DNA of 64,000 bases. It comes from Flavobacterium silvisoli (GTDB taxonomy: Bacteria; Bacteroidota; Bacteroidia; Flavobacteriales; Flavobacteriaceae). Positions 26,480 through 35,320 of this stretch are shown one piece after another (the first letter of the stretch is position 1; every line of letters starts with the position of its first letter). The stretch is from assembly GCF_004329815.1 (NCBI RefSeq), contig NZ_SJPE01000002.1, positions 62,001-126,000 on the forward strand, read 5' to 3'. A model generated the notes under the pieces. It was given only the letters and a program-made list of their open reading frames with translations, did no database searches and had not been told where the DNA came from. The position numbers were made by a program, and so were the translations under genes.

Positions 26480-27490
26480 ATGAACACCAAAGAAACAGAC
26501 ATTCTCAACATTATACTCATCATTGTTTCGCTCGCTTTAGCGTTCAATCTGCCTTTCGAATTATTTTTGTTTTCGTATGCTTTTCTTGGCCCGCTGCACT
26601 ATTTAACCGAGATCAATTGGCTAAAAGAAAAAAACTACTTTTTACGGGAAACCAAATGGATATGGTTTTTTGTGACTATGGCTTTTTTGCTGTGTGTACC
26701 TTTATTTTTAAAACTTTTAAGTTCAACAAGTTTGGGCTCAATAGCGGGTTATCAAAATTTTCTTGATTTCATGAATAAGATTGGAGATGAAATCATTGTG
26801 GTTTCCCTTATGCTGGCTTTGGGATTAATTTATTTTAAGAAAAAAAAGCAACTGATTTTGTTCTTGTTGCTGTCCTTATCAGTAGTAATAACTCTTTTAA
26901 ACTACCTTCCGGCTATGGCATTGACCATGGTAGTTTTTGTACCTACCATTGTACACGTATATTTTTTCACCTTACTGTTCATGATTTATGGCACTATACA
27001 CTCCAAAAGTACTCCGGGCATCATCGCTATAGTTTTGCTGATTCTGGTTCCCTTGATTATCATGACAAGTCACATCAATACAGCCGATTATTTCCCGTTA
27101 AAAGAAAAAACCGTAACTTCATTCAACGGCAGTAATTTTGGAATCTTGACCTTTAATTTATCGCATTTATTTGAGGCTACACCAGAAGGAGCATTCAATT
27201 TTATGTCGGTCCTGGCGATTAAAACACAGATATTCATTGCCTTTGCATATACGTATCATTATCTGAATTGGTTTTCAAAAACCTCCGTTATCGGTTGGAA
27301 TAAAAACTTATCAAAGACCAAAACCTACACCATATTAGCAATTTGGGCAGTAAGTATCGCTTTGTATTTATATGAATACCGAATCGGATTTATTGCTTTG
27401 CTTTTCCTGAGTCTTATTCACGTATTTTTAGAATTTCCGCTGAACATGACTTCGATAAAAGGAATAGTTGCAAAAGTCAAAGTCAAATAA
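26480..27490 (+). CDS. Polytopic membrane protein of unknown function with intramembrane histidines
   Basis: I do not recognise this family. 336 residues, nearly all hydrophobic, with roughly nine to ten predicted membrane segments. Several segments carry histidine: PLHYLTE (His40, Glu44), PTIVHVYFF (His159), YTYHYLNWF (His260) and SLIHVFLEFP (His314, Glu318). The paired HxxxE spacing at both ends is striking. The pattern recalls membrane enzymes or redox proteins that bind metal or heme through helix histidines, such as Brp/Blh-type dioxygenases, but the diagnostic motifs of that family are not present. It stands alone between the minus-strand peptidase gene and a terminator. Confidence 0.8.
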   Translation: MNTKETDILNIILIIVSLALAFNLPFELFLFSYAFLGPLHYLTEINWLKEKNYFLRETKWIWFFVTMAFLLCVPLFLKLLSSTSLGSIAGYQNFLDFMNKIGDEIIVVSLMLALGLIYFKKKKQLILFLLLSLSVVITLLNYLPAMALTMVVFVPTIVHVYFFTLLFMIYGTIHSKSTPGIIAIVLLILVPLIIMTSHINTADYFPLKEKTVTSFNGSNFGILTFNLSHLFEATPEGAFNFMSVLAIKTQIFIAFAYTYHYLNWFSKTSVIGWNKNLSKTKTYTILAIWAVSIALYLYEYRIGFIALLFLSLIHVFLEFPLNMTSIKGIVAKVKVK

Positions 27491-27495
27491 AACAA

Positions 27496-27523
27496 AAAAC
27501 CCGAACAATTCTGTTCGGGTTTT
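27496..27523. terminator. Bidirectional intrinsic terminator
   Basis: A 12-bp perfect stem AAAACCCGAACA / TGTTCGGGTTTT around ATTC. On the plus strand it ends the membrane-protein gene; on the minus strand it lies just downstream of tRNA-Phe and can end that transcript. Confidence 0.88.
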
Positions 27524-27527
27524 TTTG

Positions 27528-27600
27528 TGGTATCTCCAGGAATCGAACCAGGGACACATGGATTTTCAGTCCATTGCTCTACCAACTGAGCTAAGATACC
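27528..27600 (-). tRNA. tRNA-Phe (anticodon GAA)
   Basis: The minus strand folds as a standard cloverleaf: acceptor GGTATCT paired with AGATACC plus discriminator A, D-arm GCTC-AGTTGGTA-GAGC, anticodon stem ATGGA/TCCAT with loop CTGAAAA (anticodon GAA), and T-arm CCTGG-TTCGATT-CCTGG. 73 nt. CCA is not encoded. Confidence 0.97.
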
Positions 27601-27700
27601 TTGCTTTGTTGCGGGTGCAAATATAGAACGATTTTTAATTTATCCAAAACAAATAATAAAAAAAAAGTATTCATACCTTAGCATCATCAAAATCTCCGCT

Positions 27701-28429
27701 ATGCTTTTAGCCATTGACGTTGGAAACACCCGAATTAAAGCTGCTGTCTTTGAAGCGAATACACTTTTTGACGCGTTTATTTTCGTTAAAGAAGAATTTG
27801 CCGAAAAAATTGAAATTATTTTACAACAACACCCAAAAATAACAACTATGGTAGTGGCTTCAGTCGGAAATCTGGACCCGTCAGCCTTTTCATCTTTTGA
27901 AAAAAGAACCAAAATTGAGTTCATTTCACATAAAACTAAATTTCCTTTTCAAAATTTATATGCCACTCCCAACACACTGGGTATTGACCGGATGGTTTTA
28001 GCCGCCGGAGCTGTTCTTCAATTTCCAAAACAAAACCGATTGATTATTGATGCCGGGACTTGTATAACCTATGACTTTGTTGATGCTGATGACCGCTATT
28101 TAGGCGGAGCCATTTCACCCGGCATAACTTTACGGTACGAATCTTTGCATCATTTTACCGCGAAATTACCTCTACTGACCAAGAGCTATCCCGAAAATTT
28201 CATTGGTAATTCAACCACGGAATCTATGCATTCTGGAGTAGTGAATGGTGTGATTAGTGAAATCGACAGTTTTATTGAGAATTATAAAACCCGATACGCT
28301 AAATTTATCATAATTTTAACGGGTGGCGATGCAGATTTTTTGGCTAAACGATTAAAAAATACCATATTTGCCAATTCAAATTTTCTGCTGGAAAGTTTGA
28401 ATCAAACTTTTCAATACAATCAAAAATGA
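27701..28429 (+). CDS. coaX: Type III pantothenate kinase
   Basis: Phosphorylates pantothenate in the first step of coenzyme A synthesis. The ASKHA-fold motifs are present: AIDVGNTRIKAAVF at the N-terminus (phosphate-binding and catalytic Asp), LGIDRMVLAAGA, and IDAGTCITYDFVD with LGGAISPGI. 242 residues, full length. The ATG follows a near-match -7 box (TACCTTAG at 27674-27681). It is the first of at least seven same-strand genes spaced 0-110 nt apart, and its stop overlaps the next start as ATGA. Confidence 0.95.
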   Translation: MLLAIDVGNTRIKAAVFEANTLFDAFIFVKEEFAEKIEIILQQHPKITTMVVASVGNLDPSAFSSFEKRTKIEFISHKTKFPFQNLYATPNTLGIDRMVLAAGAVLQFPKQNRLIIDAGTCITYDFVDADDRYLGGAISPGITLRYESLHHFTAKLPLLTKSYPENFIGNSTTESMHSGVVNGVISEIDSFIENYKTRYAKFIIILTGGDADFLAKRLKNTIFANSNFLLESLNQTFQYNQK

Positions 28430-29709
28430 TTAAAAAAATTATAGTAAGCATCTGTTTACTTGTTTCTATCAATGCATTAGCACAGGAAGGAACTGCTTCA
28501 CCTTATTCTTATTACGGAATTGGAGACATTAAATTCAAAGGAACCGTTGAAAACCGCTCAATGGGTGGTCTTTCTGTTTTTCCTGACAGTACCCACATCA
28601 ATCTGCAAAATCCGGCACAATTAGCAAGCTTAAAGTTGATCAACTTTAATTTGGGCGGAACGTATATCAACACCCATTCCAAATCAGAAGTTCAAACCGA
28701 AAAAGCCCGAAGAACGGCTGTTGATTACTTGTCAGTAGGAGTTCCGATAGGAAAAGTGGGCATCGGTTTCGGATTGATTCCTTATTCATCGGTAGGATAT
28801 AAAATTGAAAAACCGGTAACCGAGACCAACAACATCTACTCGACTTACAAAGGAATTGGCGGCGTTAATAAAGTTTTCTTGGGTTTTGGTTTTAAACTGA
28901 ACAAAAAATTCAGTTTTGGTGCCGATGTTCAATACAATTTCGGAAAAATCGAAACAACCAATCTGCGTTACAAAGCCGGTCTTGACTTCATCGAATTAGG
29001 AACAAGAGAAAACAATTCATCAGATTTACACGGAATCAATTTTGATTTGGGACTGACTTATCAAACCAAATTAAATCAAAAGCTTTCGTTCTTCAGCGCA
29101 TTAACCTATACGCCCGAAGCGAAATTATTCTTAGACAATTCCCGCAGCATTGACATTGTAAAAATAACTTCAACCATCACCATTGAAGAAACTCAACAAA
29201 TAGCAGTAGAAGACACTAAAATTAAACTACCATCAAAAATTGCGTTTGGATCTGGATTCGGAGAAGTTAAAAAATGGTTGATTGGAGGCGAAATCACTTA
29301 CTTAAATACCAGTGTTACTTCAAACCGTTTTAAAGATATTTACGGTCCGATTTCCGGAGAAGACACACGCTATACCACCTCATTCAAAGATGCCATGCGT
29401 TATAGTATAGGAGGGTATTTTATACCTAACTACAACTCCTACTCGAGCTACCTGAAAAAAGTTACTTACCGTGCCGGTCTTCGTTATGAAAATACCGGAT
29501 TGGTAATACAAGGAAAATCTATTGACGATATGGCCGCCAACATAGGATTAGGCTTGCCGTTAGGAGGCGGTTTTTCTAACATCAATATCGGGCTCGAGGT
29601 TGGAAAACGCGGTACTAAATACTACAACCTGGTTGAAGAAAATTACGTAAATTTAAGCATTGGTTTATCCCTCAGTGACAGATGGTTCGTTAAACGCAAA
29701 TACGACTAA
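28426..29709 (+). CDS. Outer-membrane beta-barrel protein, flavobacterial family
   Basis: A secreted protein with a clear signal peptide (cleavage after NALAQ near residue 20) and alternating amphipathic strands rich in Gly and aromatic residues; for example GVGFGLIPYSSVGY-like stretches, FGADVQYNFG and GLGLPLGGGFSNINIGLEVG. The closing strand LSIGLSLSDRWFVKR is what I expect of a barrel C-terminus. The opening ASPYSYYGIGDIKFKG is typical of a conserved Bacteroidota family often annotated as hypothetical or porin-like. 427 residues. It overlaps coaX by 4 nt, and the shared operon with lptC suggests an outer-membrane role. Confidence 0.82.
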   Translation: MIKKIIVSICLLVSINALAQEGTASPYSYYGIGDIKFKGTVENRSMGGLSVFPDSTHINLQNPAQLASLKLINFNLGGTYINTHSKSEVQTEKARRTAVDYLSVGVPIGKVGIGFGLIPYSSVGYKIEKPVTETNNIYSTYKGIGGVNKVFLGFGFKLNKKFSFGADVQYNFGKIETTNLRYKAGLDFIELGTRENNSSDLHGINFDLGLTYQTKLNQKLSFFSALTYTPEAKLFLDNSRSIDIVKITSTITIEETQQIAVEDTKIKLPSKIAFGSGFGEVKKWLIGGEITYLNTSVTSNRFKDIYGPISGEDTRYTTSFKDAMRYSIGGYFIPNYNSYSSYLKKVTYRAGLRYENTGLVIQGKSIDDMAANIGLGLPLGGGFSNINIGLEVGKRGTKYYNLVEENYVNLSIGLSLSDRWFVKRKYD

Positions 29710-29720
29710 ACTTCAGTACT

Positions 29721-30995
29721 ATGAAAGCAATTTTTTCTATAATAGGTGTTTTATTTTTCGCAAACATCAACGCTCAAAAGTTTGACTGTTCTTCAAAAAT
29801 AAAAGAATATCAAGAATTATTTCAAGCCAAAAAGGTGACCGAATCATTCACCGCTTGGACCGAAGTAAGCAAAAATTGCCCCAAACAAAGTGAGTCTGTT
29901 TATACAGACGGAATTGAAATTCAGCAATTCAGAATAGACAACGCGGCCTCTCCGGAAGACAAAGAAAAATTGGTTCGTGAACTGTTGAAACTCTACGACC
30001 AATACAATAGAAACTTCCCATCATCCAGTGCTGATTTCGAAGTTAAAAAAGCCTTGGCTTTGATGGATAGCAATGTAGGAACCAATCAGGAGATTTATAG
30101 CTTATTAGACAGCAGTTTTGCAAAAAACCCAAAAAATCTAAGTGACGCCAGAGCCATTTATACTTATTTTAATCTGTATTTTGAAAAATACCAAGCCGAG
30201 AAAACAAAAGTTACATCGGATATGGTCTTAGACAAATACATGGTGATTAGTGCATTGCTTACAGAACTGGAAACTGACAAACCTGAAAAAGAAACGGAAT
30301 ATAAAACAGCAGCCAGAGGCGTTCGATCTTTGGTAAAAGAGTTGGCTACCTGCGACAACTTATCAACCTATTACGAAAAAAACTTTGAAGCCAATAAAGA
30401 AAACGCAGAATGGCTGACCACTGCCTTGAGTAATTTGACTATAAAATGTGGCGGAGAACCCATATACAATGCTATAGCCGAAGCTAACTACAAATTAAAA
30501 CCCACCTCCAAATCGGCTTATTTTATGGCGGTAACCTGCATAAAACAACACAGACTCCCGGAAGCCATACAGTACTTTACTGAAGCAGAGGCGTTAGAAA
30601 CCGATCCGTTAGAAAAAGCCAAATTAGATTATTCGTTGGCTACCGGATTACTCAGTAAAGAAAAAGAAAAATCAAAAGCTTTATTAGTCAAAGCCTACAC
30701 TTTAGACCCTAAAATGGGAAAAGCTTATTTGTTTTTAGCTGAGCAATATTCAAACAGTGCCGAAGAATGCGGAAAAACTGATTTTGAGAAAAAAGCGGTT
30801 TACTATTTGGCAGAAGAAACACTAAAAAAAGCTGTTACGGCTGAACCCAGATTAAAACCAACAGCCGACAGAATGATTGAAAGATTCGCTTCAAAAAAAT
30901 TGACCGATAAGGATATCAGCGATAAAAAAATGAACGGAAAATCCATAACCATAGGTTGTTGGATTAATGAAACTATCACTTTCCCCAAAAAATAA
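29721..30995 (+). CDS. Secreted tetratricopeptide-repeat protein
   Basis: 424 residues with a signal peptide (MKAIFSIIGVLFFANINAQ) and an all-helical body of TPR-like repeats; the clearest is TSKSAYFMAVTCIKQHRLPEAIQYFTEAEAL followed by EKAKLDYSLATGLLSKEKEKSKALLVKAYTL and MGKAYLFLAEQYSNSAEECG. Such proteins usually act as periplasmic assembly or scaffold factors. Its stop codon shares one base with the lptC start, so translation is coupled. The position between an outer-membrane protein and lptC points to the envelope, but the partner is unknown. Confidence 0.85.
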   Translation: MKAIFSIIGVLFFANINAQKFDCSSKIKEYQELFQAKKVTESFTAWTEVSKNCPKQSESVYTDGIEIQQFRIDNAASPEDKEKLVRELLKLYDQYNRNFPSSSADFEVKKALALMDSNVGTNQEIYSLLDSSFAKNPKNLSDARAIYTYFNLYFEKYQAEKTKVTSDMVLDKYMVISALLTELETDKPEKETEYKTAARGVRSLVKELATCDNLSTYYEKNFEANKENAEWLTTALSNLTIKCGGEPIYNAIAEANYKLKPTSKSAYFMAVTCIKQHRLPEAIQYFTEAEALETDPLEKAKLDYSLATGLLSKEKEKSKALLVKAYTLDPKMGKAYLFLAEQYSNSAEECGKTDFEKKAVYYLAEETLKKAVTAEPRLKPTADRMIERFASKKLTDKDISDKKMNGKSITIGCWINETITFPKK

Positions 30996-31546
30996 TGACT
31001 TTTTTCTCCAAAAATAGCATTCCGTTGCTTTTGGCCGTACCTTTTTGTTTCATGGTAATTGCCTGCGAAAGTAATTTCAGAGATGTGCAAAAAATGGGAA
31101 TATCTGAGTTCACACCCAGCGGTGATGCGGATTCAATCAATTTAAAATACACCGATTCCGGCAGAATAACCGCTAACTTGGTAAGCCCCAAAATGCTGGA
31201 TTACGCCACGGTTGAATTTCCGTTTACCGAATTCCCCAAAGGCATACATTTAACGTTGTTTGACAAAAACGGAAAACAAACCTTAGTTGTTGCCGATTAT
31301 GCCGTGTCGCACAAAGCCACTAATTTAATCGATTTGCAGGGACACGTAAGAATATCAAGCCAAAGCGGAGATTTATTAGAAACCGAACAACTGTACTACG
31401 ATCAAAAAAACGAATGGTTTTTTACCGAAAAAAGATTTAAATTTACTTCAACCAAAGGTGTTTCCTATGGTGAAGGCATTGATTTCAGCAAAGATTTCAA
31501 AAAAGTAAACTCACAAAAAATATCAGGACAAGTCCAATCAGAATAA
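30995..31546 (+). CDS. lptC: LPS export periplasmic protein LptC (lipoprotein form)
   Basis: Receives lipopolysaccharide from the LptBFG transporter and hands it to LptA. 183 residues: an N-terminal lipobox-like VIAC with Cys24, then a short beta-jellyroll LptC domain with SGRITANLVSPKMLDY, FPKGIHLTLFDKNGK and DLQGHVRISSQSGDLLETEQLYYD. The last stretch matches the conserved part of LptC/OstA-like folds. Many Proteobacterial LptC proteins have a membrane helix; here lipid anchoring is suggested instead. It is co-transcribed with the TPR protein and a 65-residue membrane protein. Confidence 0.88.
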   Translation: MTFFSKNSIPLLLAVPFCFMVIACESNFRDVQKMGISEFTPSGDADSINLKYTDSGRITANLVSPKMLDYATVEFPFTEFPKGIHLTLFDKNGKQTLVVADYAVSHKATNLIDLQGHVRISSQSGDLLETEQLYYDQKNEWFFTEKRFKFTSTKGVSYGEGIDFSKDFKKVNSQKISGQVQSE

Positions 31547-31548
31547 CC

Positions 31549-31746
31549 ATGAAATACTTAAAATTCACCCAATACGCTTATCTAATCGCCGGAATATTAT
31601 TTGCTTTTGACGCCTATCAAAGGTATCAGGAAGGCGAAACCAACAAAGCTTACATCAGTATCGGATTTGCTGCTGTGGGGGTTTTTATGTTTTTCTTCAG
31701 AAGGAATTTCGGAAAAAAATTTCAAGAACAAAACAAAAAGCCATAA
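31549..31746 (+). CDS. Small two-helix membrane protein of unknown function
   Basis: 65 residues: two hydrophobic segments (YAYLIAGILFAFDAY and YISIGFAAVGVFMFFF) separated by a short charged hairpin (RYQEGETNK), and a basic tail. It starts 2 nt after lptC and ends 3 nt before the CorC-like gene. The tight spacing and intact frame in a conserved-looking operon make it likely to be real. I do not recognise the family. Confidence 0.75.
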   Translation: MKYLKFTQYAYLIAGILFAFDAYQRYQEGETNKAYISIGFAAVGVFMFFFRRNFGKKFQEQNKKP

Positions 31747-31749
31747 TCT

Positions 31750-33009
31750 ATGGAAATCGGAATCATCATTCTTTGTTTGATACTTTCCGCTTTCTTCTCC
31801 GGGATGGAAATTGCCTTTGTCTCTTCCAATAAAATCTATTTGGAAATTGAGAAAAAACAAGACGATTTTATCTCTAAAATCCTAGCCAAACTCACGCAAA
31901 AACCGTCCAAATTTATTGCTACCATGCTGGTAGGCAATAACGTTTCTATGGTCGTTTATGGTTTTTTTATGGGGGATTTGCTCATGCATTGGTTTGCTAC
32001 CTTTGGGTACCAATTTTCGGATTTGACCAATTTGTTGCTTCAAACCACGCTTTCGACTTTAATCGTTTTAATGACTTCTGAATTTTTGCCCAAAGTTTTT
32101 TTTCAGATTTATGCCAATACGGCCATCAAAGTATTTGCTCTTCCCGCCTACTTTTTTTACTGGTTGTTCTATTATATTTCTTCATTTATGCTTTGGATTT
32201 CAGATTTTATCCTGAAGAAATTTTTCAAAACCGAAGGCGATCAAATCAACCTTTCATTCAGCAAAACAGAACTGGGTAATTTTATTACCGAACAAATGAA
32301 TGCTGTAGAAGACCACGAAAGTGTTGATTCGGAAATACAAATTTTTCAGAATGCTCTCGAGTTTTCAGGCGTTAAAGCGCGCGACATCATGACGCCAAGA
32401 ACCGAATTGGTAGCGGTGGATTTACACAGTTCAATAGTTGATTTGAGAACTCTTTTCATCGAAACCGGCTACTCGAAAATACTAGTCTATTTCAATTCAT
32501 TGGACGACATTGTGGGGTATGTCCATTCGTTTGAATTGTTTAAAAAACCCAGAAGCATCAAATCGGTCATGATCCCGGTAGAATTTGTACCCGAAACTAT
32601 TTTCATCAAAGATGTCATGAGTTTGCTGACCAAAAAACGAAAAAGTGTGGCGGTGGTTTTAGACGAATACGGCGGAACCTCGGGCATCGTAACCATGGAA
32701 GATATTGTAGAAGAGCTCTTTGGCGAAATTGAAGACGAACACGATTCGGACGAAGCTTTATCCGAAGAACAAATAGACCACAAAAACTATTTATTCTCTA
32801 CCCGACTCGATGTGGAGTACCTTAACGAAACCTACAATCTCGGCATACCTGAAAGTGACTCCTACACTACATTGGGTGGTTATATTGTCGACTTTTCAAA
32901 AGAAATTCCGCAAAAAGGAGATCAAATTACCATTGGTAACTTCCTATTTAACATAGAAGAAGCTTCGAACAAAAAGATTGAATTGGTTAAAATTACTATA
33001 ATCGATTAA
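31750..33009 (+). CDS. CNNM/CorC (HlyC) family membrane protein
   Basis: 419 residues with the family order: an N-terminal CNNM (DUF21) membrane domain with about four helices (FFSGMEIAFVSSN is the conserved opening, MLVGNNVSMVVYG follows), two CBS domains starting at VKARDIMTPRTELVAVD and SVMIPVEFVPET, with VVLDEYGGTSGIVTMEDIVEELFGEI, and a C-terminal CorC/HlyC domain. Members are linked to Mg2+/Co2+ transport or resistance. The gliding protein GldE belongs to the same superfamily, but gldE is normally near gldD and ssb, so I do not use that name. It lies in the coaX-lptC operon. Confidence 0.9.
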   Translation: MEIGIIILCLILSAFFSGMEIAFVSSNKIYLEIEKKQDDFISKILAKLTQKPSKFIATMLVGNNVSMVVYGFFMGDLLMHWFATFGYQFSDLTNLLLQTTLSTLIVLMTSEFLPKVFFQIYANTAIKVFALPAYFFYWLFYYISSFMLWISDFILKKFFKTEGDQINLSFSKTELGNFITEQMNAVEDHESVDSEIQIFQNALEFSGVKARDIMTPRTELVAVDLHSSIVDLRTLFIETGYSKILVYFNSLDDIVGYVHSFELFKKPRSIKSVMIPVEFVPETIFIKDVMSLLTKKRKSVAVVLDEYGGTSGIVTMEDIVEELFGEIEDEHDSDEALSEEQIDHKNYLFSTRLDVEYLNETYNLGIPESDSYTTLGGYIVDFSKEIPQKGDQITIGNFLFNIEEASNKKIELVKITIID

Positions 33010-33118
33010 TTTCTTTAAAAAAATCAAAAATTTATTTGAAATTATAACTGGGTGAGTATTATTATTTCACAGATAATTGTATTTTCGCAAACTGAATTAA
33101 AAATTAACAAAAATAGAA

Positions 33119-35218
33119 ATGGCAGTTTTATCAAAAATTAGACAACGCTCAGGTATCCTTTTATTGGTTATCGGTTTTGCACTATTATCATTTGTGGTGC
33201 AGGATTTATTTACCAAAGGTTTCAAAAGTTTATCAACCGACGTAGGAAGCGTAAACGGAAAAGATATTTCTTTTGATGAGTTTAGAGTAAAAGTGGCAAA
33301 CGTTGAAAAAAATGCGCAAAACGGTCAAAGTATGACTCCGATGCAGGCTTCAAACCAAGTTTGGAACCAAGAAGTAAATATTGCTTTGCTTTCGGCTGAA
33401 TTCGAAAAACTGGGTATACGCGTTGGCGAAAAACACATCATCGAAGTTTTAAAATCAGATCCTAATATTGGTCAAAATAAAATGTTTTTGAATGCGGCCG
33501 GAAAATTTGATTTGAACAAATTCAAAGACTACTTCAAAACCAATCCGGAAGGTCTTCAAATGTTGAAAGAAAGAGAGAAAGACGCCGAATTGAACGCCAA
33601 ATACCAAATCTACAATTCTTTGGTAAAAGGAGCCATGTTTACTACCGAAACCGAAGGTAAACTAAAATACGAAGCAGAAATGAACAAAGTAACGTTTGAC
33701 TTTGTTTCTGTTCCTTACTCTACTGTTAAAGACAGCGACGTAAAAATATCTGATGATGAAATCTTGGCTTACATGAAAACCAAAGAAAAAAGATTCAAAT
33801 CAGAAGAAAGCCGCGAATTGGATTATGTTTTGATTCAAGACAAACCATCAGCTGCTGACGAAGCAGAAATCAAGAAAAATGTTGACGGATTATTATTGCC
33901 AAGCGTTCGTTACAACAAAGAAACCGGTAAAAATGACACCATTCCCGGATTCAAAAGTGTAACAGACAATGCTGAATTTGTCAATGCAAATTCCGATATT
34001 CCTTTCGACTCAACTTACGTAACCAAACAAGATTTACCGGCAGAACACGCTGACGCGTTATTTGCTTTACCTGTTGGTGATGTTTACGGACCTTATATGT
34101 ATAACAATTACTATTGTATTTCAAAAGCATTAGGAAGAAAAGCGGGTGCTAAAGCAAAAGCCAGTCACATCTTAATCAGCTGGGAAGGGACACAAGTTCC
34201 GAACAAAAAAGAAAAAAGAACCAAAGAGCAAGCCAAAGCAAAAGCAGAAGGCTTGTTAGCACAAGCTCAGGCAAATCCTGCTATGTTCCCTATATTGGCA
34301 ATGTCAAACTCTGACGACTCATCTGCTCAAAATGGTGGTGATTTAGGATTTTTTGCTCCGGGTCAGATGGTAAAACCGTTCAATGATTTCGTATTCAATA
34401 ATCCTATCGGAAAAATTGGTTTGGTTGAAACCGAATTCGGATACCACATTATCAATATTACCGACAAACAAGACGCTGTTAGATTGGCAACGATTGCTCA
34501 AAAAATTGAACCGTCTGAAGCTACCAATGATAAAATTTATACTCAGGCAACCAAATTTGAAATGGAAGCAGCGGATAAAGATTTTGCTACTTTAGCCAAA
34601 CAAATGAAACTAACCGTAAATCCTTCTGTAAGAGTAAAAGCCATCGATGAAAGCTTCGGTACTATTACCAATCAAAGACAAATCGTAAAATGGGCTTTTG
34701 ACAGCAATACCAGCATAGGCGATGTAAAACGTTTTGAAGTGGTAAATGTTGGTCATGTTATTGCCAAATTAAAATCGATTACTGAAAAAGGATTGATGTC
34801 GGTTGATGAAGCCAGAACTCAGGTAGAATTGGTTTTGAAAAACAAAAAGAAAGCAGAAAAAATCAGAGCTAAAATGAATGGGGCTTCGCTTGCGGCTATT
34901 GCGGCTGCTAACAAAGTAAGTGTTCAAAACGCGGTTGATTTGACTCTTGAAAACCCAGCTATGCCAGGTGCAGGTTACGAACCAAAAGTAGTCGGAACAG
35001 CCTTTGCTTCAAAAACAGGACAAGTTTCTAAACCAATAGATGGTAATTCGGGAGTATATGTAATCGTTACTAAAACTGTTACTAAAGCTCCGGCCTTGAA
35101 AAAACACGACGAGTACAGTGCGAAACTGCAACAACAAGTTGTAAACTATTCAGGCAGAGTAATGCCGGCATTGAAAAACGATGCAGACATTGAAGATAAT
35201 AGAGCGAACTTCTACTAG
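33119..35218 (+). CDS. PpiD/SurA-type peptidyl-prolyl isomerase foldase
   Basis: Periplasmic chaperone anchored in the inner membrane. It has one N-terminal helix (SGILLLVIGFALLSFVVQDLF), a SurA_N-like chaperone region, one parvulin rotamase domain starting at AKASHILISWEG and continuing through SAQNGGDLGFFAPGQMVKPF and GLVETEFGYHIINI, and a C-terminal region with a second, poorer rotamase-like stretch. 699 residues, similar to Bacteroidota PpiD-like proteins. It is 109 nt downstream of the CorC-like gene; an imperfect -7 box (TATTTTCG near 33080) may give it its own promoter. It ends at a strong terminator. Confidence 0.92.
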   Translation: MAVLSKIRQRSGILLLVIGFALLSFVVQDLFTKGFKSLSTDVGSVNGKDISFDEFRVKVANVEKNAQNGQSMTPMQASNQVWNQEVNIALLSAEFEKLGIRVGEKHIIEVLKSDPNIGQNKMFLNAAGKFDLNKFKDYFKTNPEGLQMLKEREKDAELNAKYQIYNSLVKGAMFTTETEGKLKYEAEMNKVTFDFVSVPYSTVKDSDVKISDDEILAYMKTKEKRFKSEESRELDYVLIQDKPSAADEAEIKKNVDGLLLPSVRYNKETGKNDTIPGFKSVTDNAEFVNANSDIPFDSTYVTKQDLPAEHADALFALPVGDVYGPYMYNNYYCISKALGRKAGAKAKASHILISWEGTQVPNKKEKRTKEQAKAKAEGLLAQAQANPAMFPILAMSNSDDSSAQNGGDLGFFAPGQMVKPFNDFVFNNPIGKIGLVETEFGYHIINITDKQDAVRLATIAQKIEPSEATNDKIYTQATKFEMEAADKDFATLAKQMKLTVNPSVRVKAIDESFGTITNQRQIVKWAFDSNTSIGDVKRFEVVNVGHVIAKLKSITEKGLMSVDEARTQVELVLKNKKKAEKIRAKMNGASLAAIAAANKVSVQNAVDLTLENPAMPGAGYEPKVVGTAFASKTGQVSKPIDGNSGVYVIVTKTVTKAPALKKHDEYSAKLQQQVVNYSGRVMPALKNDADIEDNRANFY

Positions 35219-35237
35219 TCAGTTATAAAACCTATAT

Positions 35238-35271
35238 AAAAAGGCTGTTTCAATATTGAAACAGCCTTTTT
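35238..35271. terminator. Bidirectional intrinsic terminator
   Basis: A perfect inverted repeat: AAAAAGGCTGTTTCAAT followed directly by its reverse complement, giving a stem with a small central loop and a T-run on each side. It lies between the convergent foldase and GHMP-kinase genes. Confidence 0.9.
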
Positions 35272-35320
35272 TAATTTAATGATATTCGCTTCAAATATTG
35301 TGCAAAAATTCAAGTGGGTT

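Noticed and set aside
31750..33009. Naming the CorC-like gene gldE
   Set aside because: Same superfamily, but the usual neighbours gldD and ssb are absent and the gene sits in a coaX-lptC operon.
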